64,000 bases of DNA from Aggregatimonas sangjinii (GTDB lineage Bacteria > Bacteroidota > Bacteroidia > Flavobacteriales > Flavobacteriaceae). Each line of letters begins with the position of its first letter. The first letter of the stretch is position 1. The DNA lies in the NCBI RefSeq assembly GCF_005943945.1, contig NZ_CP040710.1:2305001-2369000 (forward strand). The letters are read 5' to 3'. Under the pieces are notes generated by a model. That model did no database searches and was not told the origin of the DNA. It saw only the letters and a list, made by a program, of their open reading frames with translations. The position numbers and the translations under genes are program-made. Positions 34,763 to 42,263 of the stretch are shown here, one piece after another.

Positions 34763-35719
34763 TTATCTGTAGAATCCCTTTTCAGGAATTTCCAATACGT
34801 AGGTCTTTCCGCTCTGATTATTTAGGTGCGGCTCGCGTAACCAAGCGTTATGTCTTTTTAGAATCTTGTAATTGATGCCGTGCTCTATGGCAAAATCGGC
34901 GAAATTGGTGACCGGGGTATCAACTTCCACCTTAAAGGTTGGTACGGCCTTGTACATATCCTCCTTTTCGATATCAAAACCATATTTTGCGGGATCGCTC
35001 AAAATCTCTTTGATGGCCATAATGCGAAAAACATAACGTCCGGTTTCCTGTCCTAGTAACAAATCGTAGTAATTGTCTACTTTTTGAATTCTCAAATATT
35101 TATTGATAGCTCCAGGGCCGGCATTATAGGAAGAGGCGGCAAGGGTCCAATTTCCGTATTTTCTTTTCCATTTGTTTAAATAATCGCAGGCCACCTGTGT
35201 TGCCTTTTCGATATGATACCGTTCATCTACGTTGGAATTCACTTCAAGTCCGTATTGCTTTCCAGTTCCCTTCATTATCTGCCAGAAACCTGTTGCCCCG
35301 GCATGTGACACTACGTTCTGCAGTCCACTTTCGGCCACCGCCAAATATTTAAAATCGTCGGGGATTCCGTTTTTCGCCAAAATCGGTTCAATGATAGGGA
35401 AATACTGGTTCGCCCGTTTGATCAATAACAAGGCGTTCGATTGCCAGTAGGTATTTACCAAAAACTCGCGATCGATCCGTTCCATGATTTCAGGATCGTT
35501 CTGAGGTACTTTTTCTCCAGCAAAATTCAAGTCGGCAGGAATTTCTATCGGAGTGATGCGATAGCCCTCTGCTACATTTTTTACAGGCGTTTGGTCTTCA
35601 AGCCTGGGAAGTTCTTTAACCCACTGCGGATCGGATTGTACAGCGAAGATAAGGGTGCTGATGACACAAAAGACACCGATCAACATTAAGATACTTTTCA
35701 AAAATTTCATTAGAGGCAT
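34763..35719 (-). CDS. Membrane-anchored lytic murein transglycosylase (SLT domain)
   Basis: The 318-residue protein has an N-terminal membrane anchor (residues 8-27, SILMLIGVFCVISTLIFAVQ) and a periplasmic SLT domain at about 105-240. The catalytic glutamate is Glu130 in YLAVAESGLQNVVSHAGATG, followed by the conserved GFWQIM, ASSYNAGPGAINKY and YVFRIMAIKEI blocks. It cleaves the MurNAc-GlcNAc bond of peptidoglycan to give 1,6-anhydro ends. It resembles MltD, but no LysM repeats are present; the last 60 residues could form a degenerate one. ATG at 35719 was used; 35710 is possible. Confidence 0.9.
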   Translation of the reverse strand: MPLMKFLKSILMLIGVFCVISTLIFAVQSDPQWVKELPRLEDQTPVKNVAEGYRITPIEIPADLNFAGEKVPQNDPEIMERIDREFLVNTYWQSNALLLIKRANQYFPIIEPILAKNGIPDDFKYLAVAESGLQNVVSHAGATGFWQIMKGTGKQYGLEVNSNVDERYHIEKATQVACDYLNKWKRKYGNWTLAASSYNAGPGAINKYLRIQKVDNYYDLLLGQETGRYVFRIMAIKEILSDPAKYGFDIEKEDMYKAVPTFKVEVDTPVTNFADFAIEHGINYKILKRHNAWLREPHLNNQSGKTYVLEIPEKGFYR

Positions 35720-35758
35720 TTTTTTTGGGGTTATGGTAAAGGTAGTTCTAGAACTCCT

Positions 35759-36421
35759 TTATTGCAAAATAATTGTGGGCAGGTGCTCATTAAACCATTT
35801 GGCCCTGTGAATAATCATGGTATGCGTACCATTTTTAACGGGAATACAGTCTTTAATATTGCCTATCGGGAACACCGCATCTTTCTCCCCGTGAATGTGC
35901 ACCAGACAATCCGGACAATACCTACACTTCCAATTTACGATATTATCCAAAGACCAATCAATGTAATACTTATCCCGAATAGAAAGGTATTCTTCGTAAA
36001 GTTCCAGACGTTTGGTAACCGTTTCCCCGAAAGCGTATTTGGCCAATAATTCAACATTGTTTACCAACCCCGTGGGGAGCAACTTGTGTATTTTGGTATA
36101 CCTTGCAAAGAGCATGCGCTTGGGTAGCTCCGACTCATGTTTGACGCTGGACACCACAATCACTTTTCTGGTCTTAATATGGCGTGCCATTTCCTGCACC
36201 AACATTCCACCGAACGAGACACCCAATAAGACGGGATTATCATGTTTTACATGTGTTGTCATTTCCAAAGCATATTCCGATAAGGTGATTCCCTTTTTGG
36301 GTACAGACCATTGTAGCAGGTGTTGTTCAAATTTCGCTTTTGGAAGATCAATATTTTTAAAAATTGATGGATTTGCGGCCATTCCCGGCATAAAATACAC
36401 ATGAATTTTCTCATCCCCCAT
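35759..36421 (-). CDS. Alpha/beta hydrolase
   Basis: The 220-residue alpha/beta hydrolase has no signal peptide. It has the oxyanion strand VYFMPGMAANPSIFKNI and nucleophile elbow VLLGVSFGGMLVQEMARHIK (GVSFGG). A late His in GTHTMIIHRAKWFNEHLP probably completes the triad. Late in the chain CLVHIHGEKDAVFPIGNI fits the acid-bearing strand. The substrate is unknown; such small esterase-like proteins are widespread in Bacteroidota. It lies 39 bases from the transglycosylase on the same strand, so the two may be co-transcribed. Confidence 0.85.
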   Translation of the reverse strand: MGDEKIHVYFMPGMAANPSIFKNIDLPKAKFEQHLLQWSVPKKGITLSEYALEMTTHVKHDNPVLLGVSFGGMLVQEMARHIKTRKVIVVSSVKHESELPKRMLFARYTKIHKLLPTGLVNNVELLAKYAFGETVTKRLELYEEYLSIRDKYYIDWSLDNIVNWKCRYCPDCLVHIHGEKDAVFPIGNIKDCIPVKNGTHTMIIHRAKWFNEHLPTIILQ

Positions 36422-36467
36422 AGATTCACAAGTTGTAAATAAACTAGGAATTTAGTATTTTTTTTAG

Positions 36468-36475
36468 TACTTTTG
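36468..36475 (+). promoter_or_regulatory. Putative -7 box upstream of the GNAT-like gene
   Basis: TACTTTTG fits TAnnTTTG and is preceded by a T-rich tract. It would give a leader of about 105 bases for the gene starting at 36590. Confidence 0.4.
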
Positions 36476-36589
36476 TCCTTCTTAGGCGATATTATTCTCA
36501 ATATTTTAAGGCCTAGGTTTCCATTTTAAATTACGATTCGGGAACATCGTAATTTTTTTGTCTAAGACCAATTTTAAAATCAACTCTAT

Positions 36590-36883
36590 ATGAATGAAGT
36601 AGAAATCAATGACAACAGTTTCTTACGCCAATTTGAAACTAAAGTTGAAGGGCATTTGGCAAAAATTGAGTACTCCTCTCAAGAGCGTAAAGTGTTTTTA
36701 ACCAAGTTGGTGATTCCAGAGAGCATCACACAAGAAAGTTTCAAGGAAGATTTCATCAAGTCCGTACTCCACCACATTCAGGATAAGAACCTTCGAGTGG
36801 TTCCTACAAGTCCCCAAATCGCTGGATTTCTAAGAAAAAATAGACAGTACAAAGAAATGTTACCCGTTGGTATTCGCATTTAA
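36590..36883 (+). CDS. Short GNAT-type acetyltransferase (YjdJ-like)
   Basis: The 97-residue protein resembles the stand-alone short GNAT family. Strand pairs FETKVEGHLAKIEYSSQERK and VFLTKLVIPESITQESFKED lead to a helix and the segment LRVVPTSPQIAGFLRKNRQY, which stands where the acetyl-CoA loop and final strand lie. The family is often called a putative N-acetyltransferase; target unknown. It is a single gene with its own terminator 21 bases after the stop. Confidence 0.7.
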   Translation: MNEVEINDNSFLRQFETKVEGHLAKIEYSSQERKVFLTKLVIPESITQESFKEDFIKSVLHHIQDKNLRVVPTSPQIAGFLRKNRQYKEMLPVGIRI

Positions 36884-36904
36884 GGTCTATATTTCATAAA
36901 ATTT

Positions 36905-36938
36905 AAAACCTCTTTTCAGTTCGAAAAGAGGTTTTTTT
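36905..36938 (+). terminator. Rho-independent terminator of the GNAT-like gene
   Basis: AAAACCTCTTTTC pairs perfectly with GAAAAGAGGTTTT around a five-base loop and is followed by further T. Confidence 0.92.
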
Positions 36939-37306
36939 ATGGATTTTCATGTAGAAAGTTTAACTACCGAGCTTTTATCCATTGGAAATACATAGACAGG
37001 GGGATTTTAAAATCAATAAAATCGCAATTAAATTTTTGTTTAAAGACCATTGCTAAGTGATTTGGTCGGTACATATAACAAAGAACGAAATCACCCAGTA
37101 ACTTAATAAGCCATATCTATAGGAACGAATCCCGATAACTACAGGAAGCATACACTTCCAAAATTAAATCTAAGATTGAAATATAAGCGATAAGGAAAAT
37201 ACCGAAACGAAAAAATAATCTCGGCCGCCGATGAATAAGTGGTTTCGTAACAATTAGGTAGTAATCGATAAAAACAAATAACCAAACCTATACCGGGAAT
37301 ATCACG
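36939..37306. other. Gene-free AT-rich stretch
   Basis: This is the rest of a 423-base gap. No gene, hairpin of note or repeat was recognised. It lies downstream of the GNAT-like gene and of the convergent mtaB gene, so promoters are not expected. Confidence 0.4.
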
Positions 37307-38635
37307 CTATACGTCTATCGTTTGCGAAACGAACTCGAAACGTACGTGGCCATCTTCGTCTATTTCCGATAGTTCTACCTGATGTAGTGTATTTACCAAT
37401 TCAGGATTCCAAGGCGCTTTAACTTTGATATAATTTTCAGTAAATCCGGTAATGTAACCCTCTTTGTTTTCGCCCTCAAACAGCACAGTGCGCATCGTAC
37501 CAAGCTGACTTTCGTAAAAAGCCCTTCTCTTCTTTACGGATAAACCTCTTAGCATCTTGCTGCGTTTACTACGAACATTTTTCGGCACAGCACCACTCAT
37601 TTCCGCAGCCGTGGTATTGTCCCTTTCGGAGTAGGTGAAAACATGCAAGTAAGAAATATCCAATTCATTGAGGAAATGGTAGGTCTCCAAAAAATGCTCA
37701 TTCGTTTCGCCCGGAAAACCAACGATTACATCCACCCCGATACAGGCATGTGGCATCACCTTCTTTATTCGCTGTACGCGATTTACATAGAGCTCGCTCA
37801 GGTAACGACGACGCATTAATTTGAGAATTTCATCACTCCCGCTTTGTAAGGGAATATGAAAGTGGGGTACGAAAGCATTGCTCTGCGCTACGAAATCAAT
37901 CGTTTCATTTTTAAGAAGGTTCGGCTCTATGGATGATATACGCAAGCGATGAATACCGTCTACGGTATCGAGCGCCTTTACCAAATCAAGAAAGGTGTGT
38001 GCGTGTTTTTTGTTACCGAATTCCCCTTTACCATAGTCTCCTATATTTACACCGGTCAGCACGATTTCCTTGATTCCTTTGGCGGAAATGGCCTCTGCCT
38101 TATCGAGCACACCCTGCAAGGTATCGCTGCGTGAGATGCCACGAGCCAAGGGAATGGTACAATAGGTACATTTGTAATCACAGCCATCCTGTACCTTTAA
38201 GAAAGCCCTGGTTCGGTCGCCTATGGCATAACTGCCTACGTAGAAATCCGCTTCCTGTATTTCACAGGAATGCACCTCCCCATGGTCGTTTTTCGAGAGG
38301 TCGTTAATATAATCTGTTATCTTGAACTTTTCACTGGCGCCGAGTACCAAATCAACACCATCTACCTCGGCGAGCTGTTCCGGTTTCAGTTGCGCATAGC
38401 AACCGATAGCTGCCACAAAAGCATCAGGATTCACTTTTTGTGCCTTTTTTACAATCGTCTTAAAACGCTTATCGGCATTTTCGGTCACCGAACAGGTGTT
38501 GATGACGTACATATCGGCAACTTCGGAAAAATCGACGCGCTCAAAACCTTCTTCCTGAAACCCTCTTGCAATGGTAGAGGTTTCCGAAAAATTTAGCTTA
38601 CAGCCCAAGGTATAAAAGGCGACTTTCTTCTTCAT
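37307..38635 (-). CDS. mtaB: tRNA t6A37 methylthiotransferase MtaB
   Basis: The 442-residue radical SAM methylthiotransferase has an N-terminal UPF0004 domain (FYTLGCKLNFSETSTIARGF, NTCSVTENADKRFKTIVKKA, AAIGCYAQLKPEQL) whose three Cys bind the auxiliary cluster. The radical SAM motif is CDYKCTYCTIPLARG (CxxxCxxC). A C-terminal TRAM-like domain follows (LFEGENKEGYITGFTENYIK). It adds a methylthio group to N6-threonylcarbamoyladenosine at tRNA position 37. Length is typical of MtaB rather than MiaB or RimO. A TATCTTTG box lies at 38674-38667 on the minus strand. Confidence 0.95.
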   Translation of the reverse strand: MKKKVAFYTLGCKLNFSETSTIARGFQEEGFERVDFSEVADMYVINTCSVTENADKRFKTIVKKAQKVNPDAFVAAIGCYAQLKPEQLAEVDGVDLVLGASEKFKITDYINDLSKNDHGEVHSCEIQEADFYVGSYAIGDRTRAFLKVQDGCDYKCTYCTIPLARGISRSDTLQGVLDKAEAISAKGIKEIVLTGVNIGDYGKGEFGNKKHAHTFLDLVKALDTVDGIHRLRISSIEPNLLKNETIDFVAQSNAFVPHFHIPLQSGSDEILKLMRRRYLSELYVNRVQRIKKVMPHACIGVDVIVGFPGETNEHFLETYHFLNELDISYLHVFTYSERDNTTAAEMSGAVPKNVRSKRSKMLRGLSVKKRRAFYESQLGTMRTVLFEGENKEGYITGFTENYIKVKAPWNPELVNTLHQVELSEIDEDGHVRFEFVSQTIDV

Positions 38636-38666
38636 TTGGCGAAATTGTCCAATTTTTTTAAGGATG

Positions 38667-38674
38667 CAAAGATA
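38667..38674 (-). promoter_or_regulatory. Putative -7 box of mtaB
   Basis: CAAAGATA on the plus strand reads TATCTTTG on the minus strand, a common form of the Bacteroidota -7 element. It lies 32 bases before the mtaB start. Confidence 0.5.
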
Positions 38675-38791
38675 AGCACAAGTTTTTAATGGCTACCGGG
38701 GTTCCCATTCAAATAGAGCTATCAAGTTCGGGTTTCTTCAGGTATTAGGAGTAAAGGTTAATACATTCTGCCTTCTGTACCTATGCATTCA

Positions 38792-38825
38792 AACCCGTAA
38801 ACCCCTAAACTTATAAACTCTTAGA
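38792..38825. repeat. Degenerate TAAAC simple repeat
   Basis: A short tract of imperfect AAACCC/TAAAC units lies between mtaB and the GlmU-like gene. Low-complexity spacers like this are common in related genomes. Confidence 0.35.
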
Positions 38826-38832
38826 TCAAAAC

Positions 38833-40008
38833 TCAATAACTCCGCCATTTTTTCGTCAGTTCAAAAACATGTTCCAAAATCCGGGCATCCACCTCGTCGA
38901 ACTCCACGCCCCTACGTGCCATCATCACCTTGGCCACCTCAAACGCTTTTTGAGGTTGATAACTGCTAAAGCCCGAGGCACCGCCCCAACTAAAACTGGG
39001 TACGAAATTTCTCGGGAAACCGGGTACGTAAATATTACAATTGACGCCGATAACCGTTCCGGTATTGAACATCGTATTGATGGCGGTCTTACTGTGATCG
39101 CCCATCATTAGTCCACAAAATTGAAGACCCGTTTGCTCGAACTTTTCGGTGGCATAATTCCAAATACGGACTTTTGCATAGTTGTTCTTCAGATTCGAGT
39201 TGTTGGAATCGGCCCCAATATTGCACCATTCCCCTAATACGGCATTGCCCAAATAGCCTTCGTGACCCTTGCTCGAGTACCCGAAAATAACCGAATTGCT
39301 GATTTCCCCGCAGACTTTCCCATGCGGGCCGATGGTGGTAGCCCCATATATTTTGGCACCCATTTTTACGACGGCATTCTCACATAGGGCAAACGCTCCC
39401 CGAATAAGGCTACCTTCCCAAACTTGAGCATTTTTACCGATATAAATCGGTCCGTCCGTAGCATTCAGAATACTATATTCGACCTGTGCCCCTTCTTCCA
39501 AAAAAATACGTTCGGAATTGATGAGTCGGTTCGTTTTCGAGATAGCGGCACTTGTTCTCCCTTCGGTCAGCAATTCAAAGTCGGCCTCTAAAGCCTCTTG
39601 GTTCTTCGAAAAGATATCCCATGTGTTTACCACGCGGAGAACATCACCCTCAAATTCAATGGCCTCATATCCCGAAAAATCGACTTCCTCTTGGGTATCC
39701 GAGGTATAAAATGCAATGACTTCCTCCTCTTGAAAAATCGCCTGGTTTTCTTTCAGGCCTTGAATGAGTTCCACTAAATCCGAATTCGGCAGGTATGAAG
39801 AGTTGATTAGGACGTTCTCTTCCAATTCGACCATTGGGTACTTTTCCGAAAGGTACTCCTCGGTTATCGTAGTGGTTGTATTGCCCAAATAGTTCTCCCA
39901 TTTCTCACGTATGGTCAGGATGCCCACGCGAATATCCGCCACTGGTCTGGTGAAGGTAAAGGGAAGCAAATTGTTGCGAACAGTACCGTCGAAAAGAATA
40001 TAGTTCAT
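38833..40008 (-). CDS. GlmU-like protein: nucleotidyltransferase-related N terminus with left-handed beta-helix
   Basis: The 391-residue protein has an N-terminal part of about 180 residues related to sugar nucleotidyltransferases (ILFDGTVRNNLLPFTFTRPV, DIRVGILTIREKWENYLG). It lacks the usual GxGxRxxP pyrophosphorylase loop, so activity is doubtful. From about 180 it has hexapeptide repeats of an acyltransferase beta-helix (GPIYIGKNAQVWEGSLIRGA, ATTIGPHGKVCGEISNSVIF, NIGADSNNSNLKNNYAKVRI). Bacteroidota carry this GlmU-family protein beside true GlmU. A role in UDP-sugar or cell-wall precursor supply is inferred from the fold only. Confidence 0.85.
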   Translation of the reverse strand: MNYILFDGTVRNNLLPFTFTRPVADIRVGILTIREKWENYLGNTTTTITEEYLSEKYPMVELEENVLINSSYLPNSDLVELIQGLKENQAIFQEEEVIAFYTSDTQEEVDFSGYEAIEFEGDVLRVVNTWDIFSKNQEALEADFELLTEGRTSAAISKTNRLINSERIFLEEGAQVEYSILNATDGPIYIGKNAQVWEGSLIRGAFALCENAVVKMGAKIYGATTIGPHGKVCGEISNSVIFGYSSKGHEGYLGNAVLGEWCNIGADSNNSNLKNNYAKVRIWNYATEKFEQTGLQFCGLMMGDHSKTAINTMFNTGTVIGVNCNIYVPGFPRNFVPSFSWGGASGFSSYQPQKAFEVAKVMMARRGVEFDEVDARILEHVFELTKKWRSY

Positions 40009-40094
40009 GCGTTTATTGAATTTGTAGCTAAAATAAACAATCTGTCGTCAGTTCTATTTATTGTTGAACATATAGATTCGATCGAAAAACGACT

Positions 40095-40125
40095 AAAAAA
40101 GAAAGGCCCCCGATTTTCGGGAGCC
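40095..40125 (-). terminator. Rho-independent terminator of rpmE2
   Basis: On the minus strand GGCTCCCGA pairs with TCGGGGGCC (one G-U pair) around a short A loop, and a T-rich tail follows. Confidence 0.85.
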
Positions 40126-40164
40126 CTACTACTTATATGTAGCCGCATTGCGCAGCACAAAAAT

Positions 40165-40524
40165 CTATTCCTCTTCCTTCGCAGCTTTGGCTTCGGCTTT
40201 AGGAGCTTCTTCCTTGGCAGCCTTGGCTTCAGCTTTTGGAGCTTCTTCCTTTACGGGAGCAGCGGCGACGGGTTTTTTCTTGAATTTATCGTACTTGCTC
40301 TTAAACTTGTCAATACGCCCTGCAGTATCCAAAAATTTAGCTTTACCAGTGTAAAAAGGATGCGAAGTTCTGGAAATTTCCAGTTTTACCAAAGGGTAAT
40401 CTACACCATCAACGGTCAATGTTTCCTTGGTTTCGGCAGTAGATTTGGTCAAAAACACCTCTTCGTTGGACATGTCTTTAAAAGCAACCAATCTGTAATT
40501 CTCTGGGTGTATATCTTTTTTCAT
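40165..40524 (-). CDS. rpmE2: 50S ribosomal protein L31 type B with a charged C-terminal tail
   Basis: The 119-residue protein starts [20 protein letters not shown] and continues through [20 protein letters not shown] and [20 protein letters not shown]. This is a clear type B L31 (no CxxC zinc motif). I use the ATG at 40524 because the in-frame upstream extension is not L31-like. After about residue 83 a tail of Ala, Lys, Glu and Pro contains two copies of [12 protein letters not shown]. Ordinary type B L31 is about 80-90 residues. CAAATTTA at 40577-40584 reads TAAATTTG on the minus strand, a fitting -7 box. Confidence 0.95.
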   Translation of the reverse strand: MKKDIHPENYRLVAFKDMSNEEVFLTKSTAETKETLTVDGVDYPLVKLEISRTSHPFYTGKAKFLDTAGRIDKFKSKYDKFKKKPVAAAPVKEEAPKAEAKAAKEEAPKAEAKAAKEEE

Positions 40525-40576
40525 TGTTTGTAATCTTAAGGCGCACCCATTCCGACAGGCACTCATTTTCAGGCTG

Positions 40577-40584
40577 CAAATTTA
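40577..40584 (-). promoter_or_regulatory. Putative -7 box of rpmE2
   Basis: It reads TAAATTTG on the minus strand, with ATTG 19 bases further upstream as a partial -33 element. It lies 53 bases before the L31 start. Confidence 0.6.
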
Positions 40585-40707
40585 ATGATTTCTACTAAAC
40601 TCGCAATTTTAAAACATAAAAAAGAACTATAAAAATCACTAACTTTAATTTGTAACAAATTTCCCTCCCTTACAACTAACATAAAACAACCACTAAAATC
40701 AAAGAAA

Positions 40708-41229
40708 ATGGAAGAAAATCAACCGAAAATCGGAAAATTCGCATGGACTTTTGGTCTCCTTTTAGGCGCAGCCAGTATTATATTTTCATTTATGCTCTAC
40801 ACTGCCAAAATGCATTACGAGCAAAATTGGTCCGTTCGCATCATCGGTATCGTACTGACCATAGTAGCTATTGTCATTGCGACCATGCAATACAAAAAGG
40901 CAAATTCCGGATTCCTATCACTGTCGGAAGCACTGAAACTAGGAACGGGCATAGGTTTGGTGAGCGGTATATTGGCATTGGCCTTTTACTGGTTACTGAC
41001 CAATGTCATCGAGCCTGACTTTATGGACAAGGCGATGGAAATAGCCAAAGTAAAGGCATTCGAAGAGAACCCGAAAATCACGGAAGAGCAATGGGCCCAA
41101 GGTGTCGAAATTCAGAAAAATTTCGCTTGGTTGGCGTATCCAATCGGTATCATCGTTAATGTCATTTTGGGGTTAGTAATAGGATTGGTAACAGGCCTGA
41201 TCATGAAAAAACAAAAAGACGCTTATTAA
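40708..41229 (+). CDS. DUF4199 family membrane protein
   Basis: The 173-residue protein has four transmembrane helices (about 9-27, 40-58, 78-98 and 140-165). It includes FAWTFGLLLGAASIIFSFML, SLSEALKLGTGIGLVSGILA and a final helix pair ending LVIGLVTGLIMKKQ. Pattern and size fit DUF4199, a Bacteroidota inner-membrane family of unknown function. In Flavobacteriaceae it typically sits directly before a family 2 glycosyltransferase. The same order occurs here (41-base gap), suggesting a shared role in cell-envelope glycan or lipid synthesis. Confidence 0.85.
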   Translation: MEENQPKIGKFAWTFGLLLGAASIIFSFMLYTAKMHYEQNWSVRIIGIVLTIVAIVIATMQYKKANSGFLSLSEALKLGTGIGLVSGILALAFYWLLTNVIEPDFMDKAMEIAKVKAFEENPKITEEQWAQGVEIQKNFAWLAYPIGIIVNVILGLVIGLVTGLIMKKQKDAY

Positions 41230-41236
41230 CTTCAAA

Positions 41237-41258
41237 ATTGTATTTTTGAAAATACAAT
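41237..41258. repeat. Perfect 22-bp palindrome upstream of the glycosyltransferase
   Basis: ATTGTATTTT and AAAATACAAT are complementary around a TG centre, 12 bases before the ATG at 41271. It contains TATTTTTG, which fits the -7 box. It could be an operator, a weak terminator for the DUF4199 gene, or a leader hairpin that covers the start region. Confidence 0.55.
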
Positions 41259-41270
41259 CAGAAGGGTATA

Positions 41271-42245
41271 ATGAATTTATCTGTAGTAATTCCTCTACTT
41301 AACGAAGCAGAATCACTAAAAGAACTTCATGATTGGATTGCAAAGGTTATGCAATCCAATCATTTTTTATATGAAATTCTATTTATTGATGATGGTAGTA
41401 CCGATGATTCGTGGGATATTATTACGAAACTCGCCCATGAAAATCCGTCTGTAAAAGGAATACGATTTCAACGTAATTTCGGTAAATCGCAAGCCTTGCA
41501 TGCCGGTTTTAAAGCAGCCAAGGGCGATGTGGTCATCACCATGGATGCCGACCTACAGGACAATCCGGAAGAAATTCCCGAATTGTACAACACAATCCAA
41601 GAAGGGGGATTCGATTTGGTTTCCGGATGGAAGAAAAAGCGATATGATTCCGTACTCTTTAAGAATATGCCTTCAAAATTGTTCAATTGGGCAGCAAGAA
41701 GGACTTCGGGTGTTCGCCTGAACGACTTCAATTGCGGATTGAAGGCATATCGGAACGAGGTGATCAAAACCATAGAGGTGTCCGGCGAAATGCACCGATA
41801 TATTCCCGTTCTTGCCAAAAGTGCCGGGTTTACGAAAATCGGTGAGCAAATCGTTCAGCACCAGGCCCGCAAGTACGGAAAAACAAAATTCGGAATGGAA
41901 CGATTTATCAATGGCTTTTTAGATCTTATCACCATTTGGTTCGTCTCCAAATTCGGCCGGCAGCCCATGCACCTTTTCGGCGCCTTGGGCGTACTGATGT
42001 TTACGATCGGTTTTGGTTTTGCCATATATTTGGGCATTGACAAGCTCTTCATCAATAAGGCTGGACGGCTGATTACCGATAGACCCCAATTTTTTATCTC
42101 GTTGACGGCGATGATTATCGGTACACAGCTATTCCTAGCTGGGTTTTTGGGGGAATTATTGACACGCTCTAAAAAGAACGAAACTAGATATACCGTTTCC
42201 GAAGAAATTAAGAGCCCTAAGCAGGAAAAACAATACACGGAATAA
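41271..42245 (+). CDS. Family 2 glycosyltransferase (DPM1/GtrB-like)
   Basis: The 324-residue GT2 enzyme has a GT-A domain with the nucleotide strand LSVVIPLLNEAESLKELHDW, FIDDGSTDDSWDII and the metal motif MDADLQDNPEEIPEL. Two C-terminal transmembrane helices follow (about 230-250 and 267-290). This is the layout of polyprenyl-phosphate mannosyl/glucosyl transferases (DPM1, GtrB, ArnC-like). It would transfer a sugar from a nucleotide donor to undecaprenyl phosphate. The next gene, a phosphosugar mutase 18 bases downstream, supplies sugar 1-phosphate, so the order makes metabolic sense. Confidence 0.88.
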   Translation: MNLSVVIPLLNEAESLKELHDWIAKVMQSNHFLYEILFIDDGSTDDSWDIITKLAHENPSVKGIRFQRNFGKSQALHAGFKAAKGDVVITMDADLQDNPEEIPELYNTIQEGGFDLVSGWKKKRYDSVLFKNMPSKLFNWAARRTSGVRLNDFNCGLKAYRNEVIKTIEVSGEMHRYIPVLAKSAGFTKIGEQIVQHQARKYGKTKFGMERFINGFLDLITIWFVSKFGRQPMHLFGALGVLMFTIGFGFAIYLGIDKLFINKAGRLITDRPQFFISLTAMIIGTQLFLAGFLGELLTRSKKNETRYTVSEEIKSPKQEKQYTE

Positions 42246-42263
42246 TTTTGATATCAATTTATT

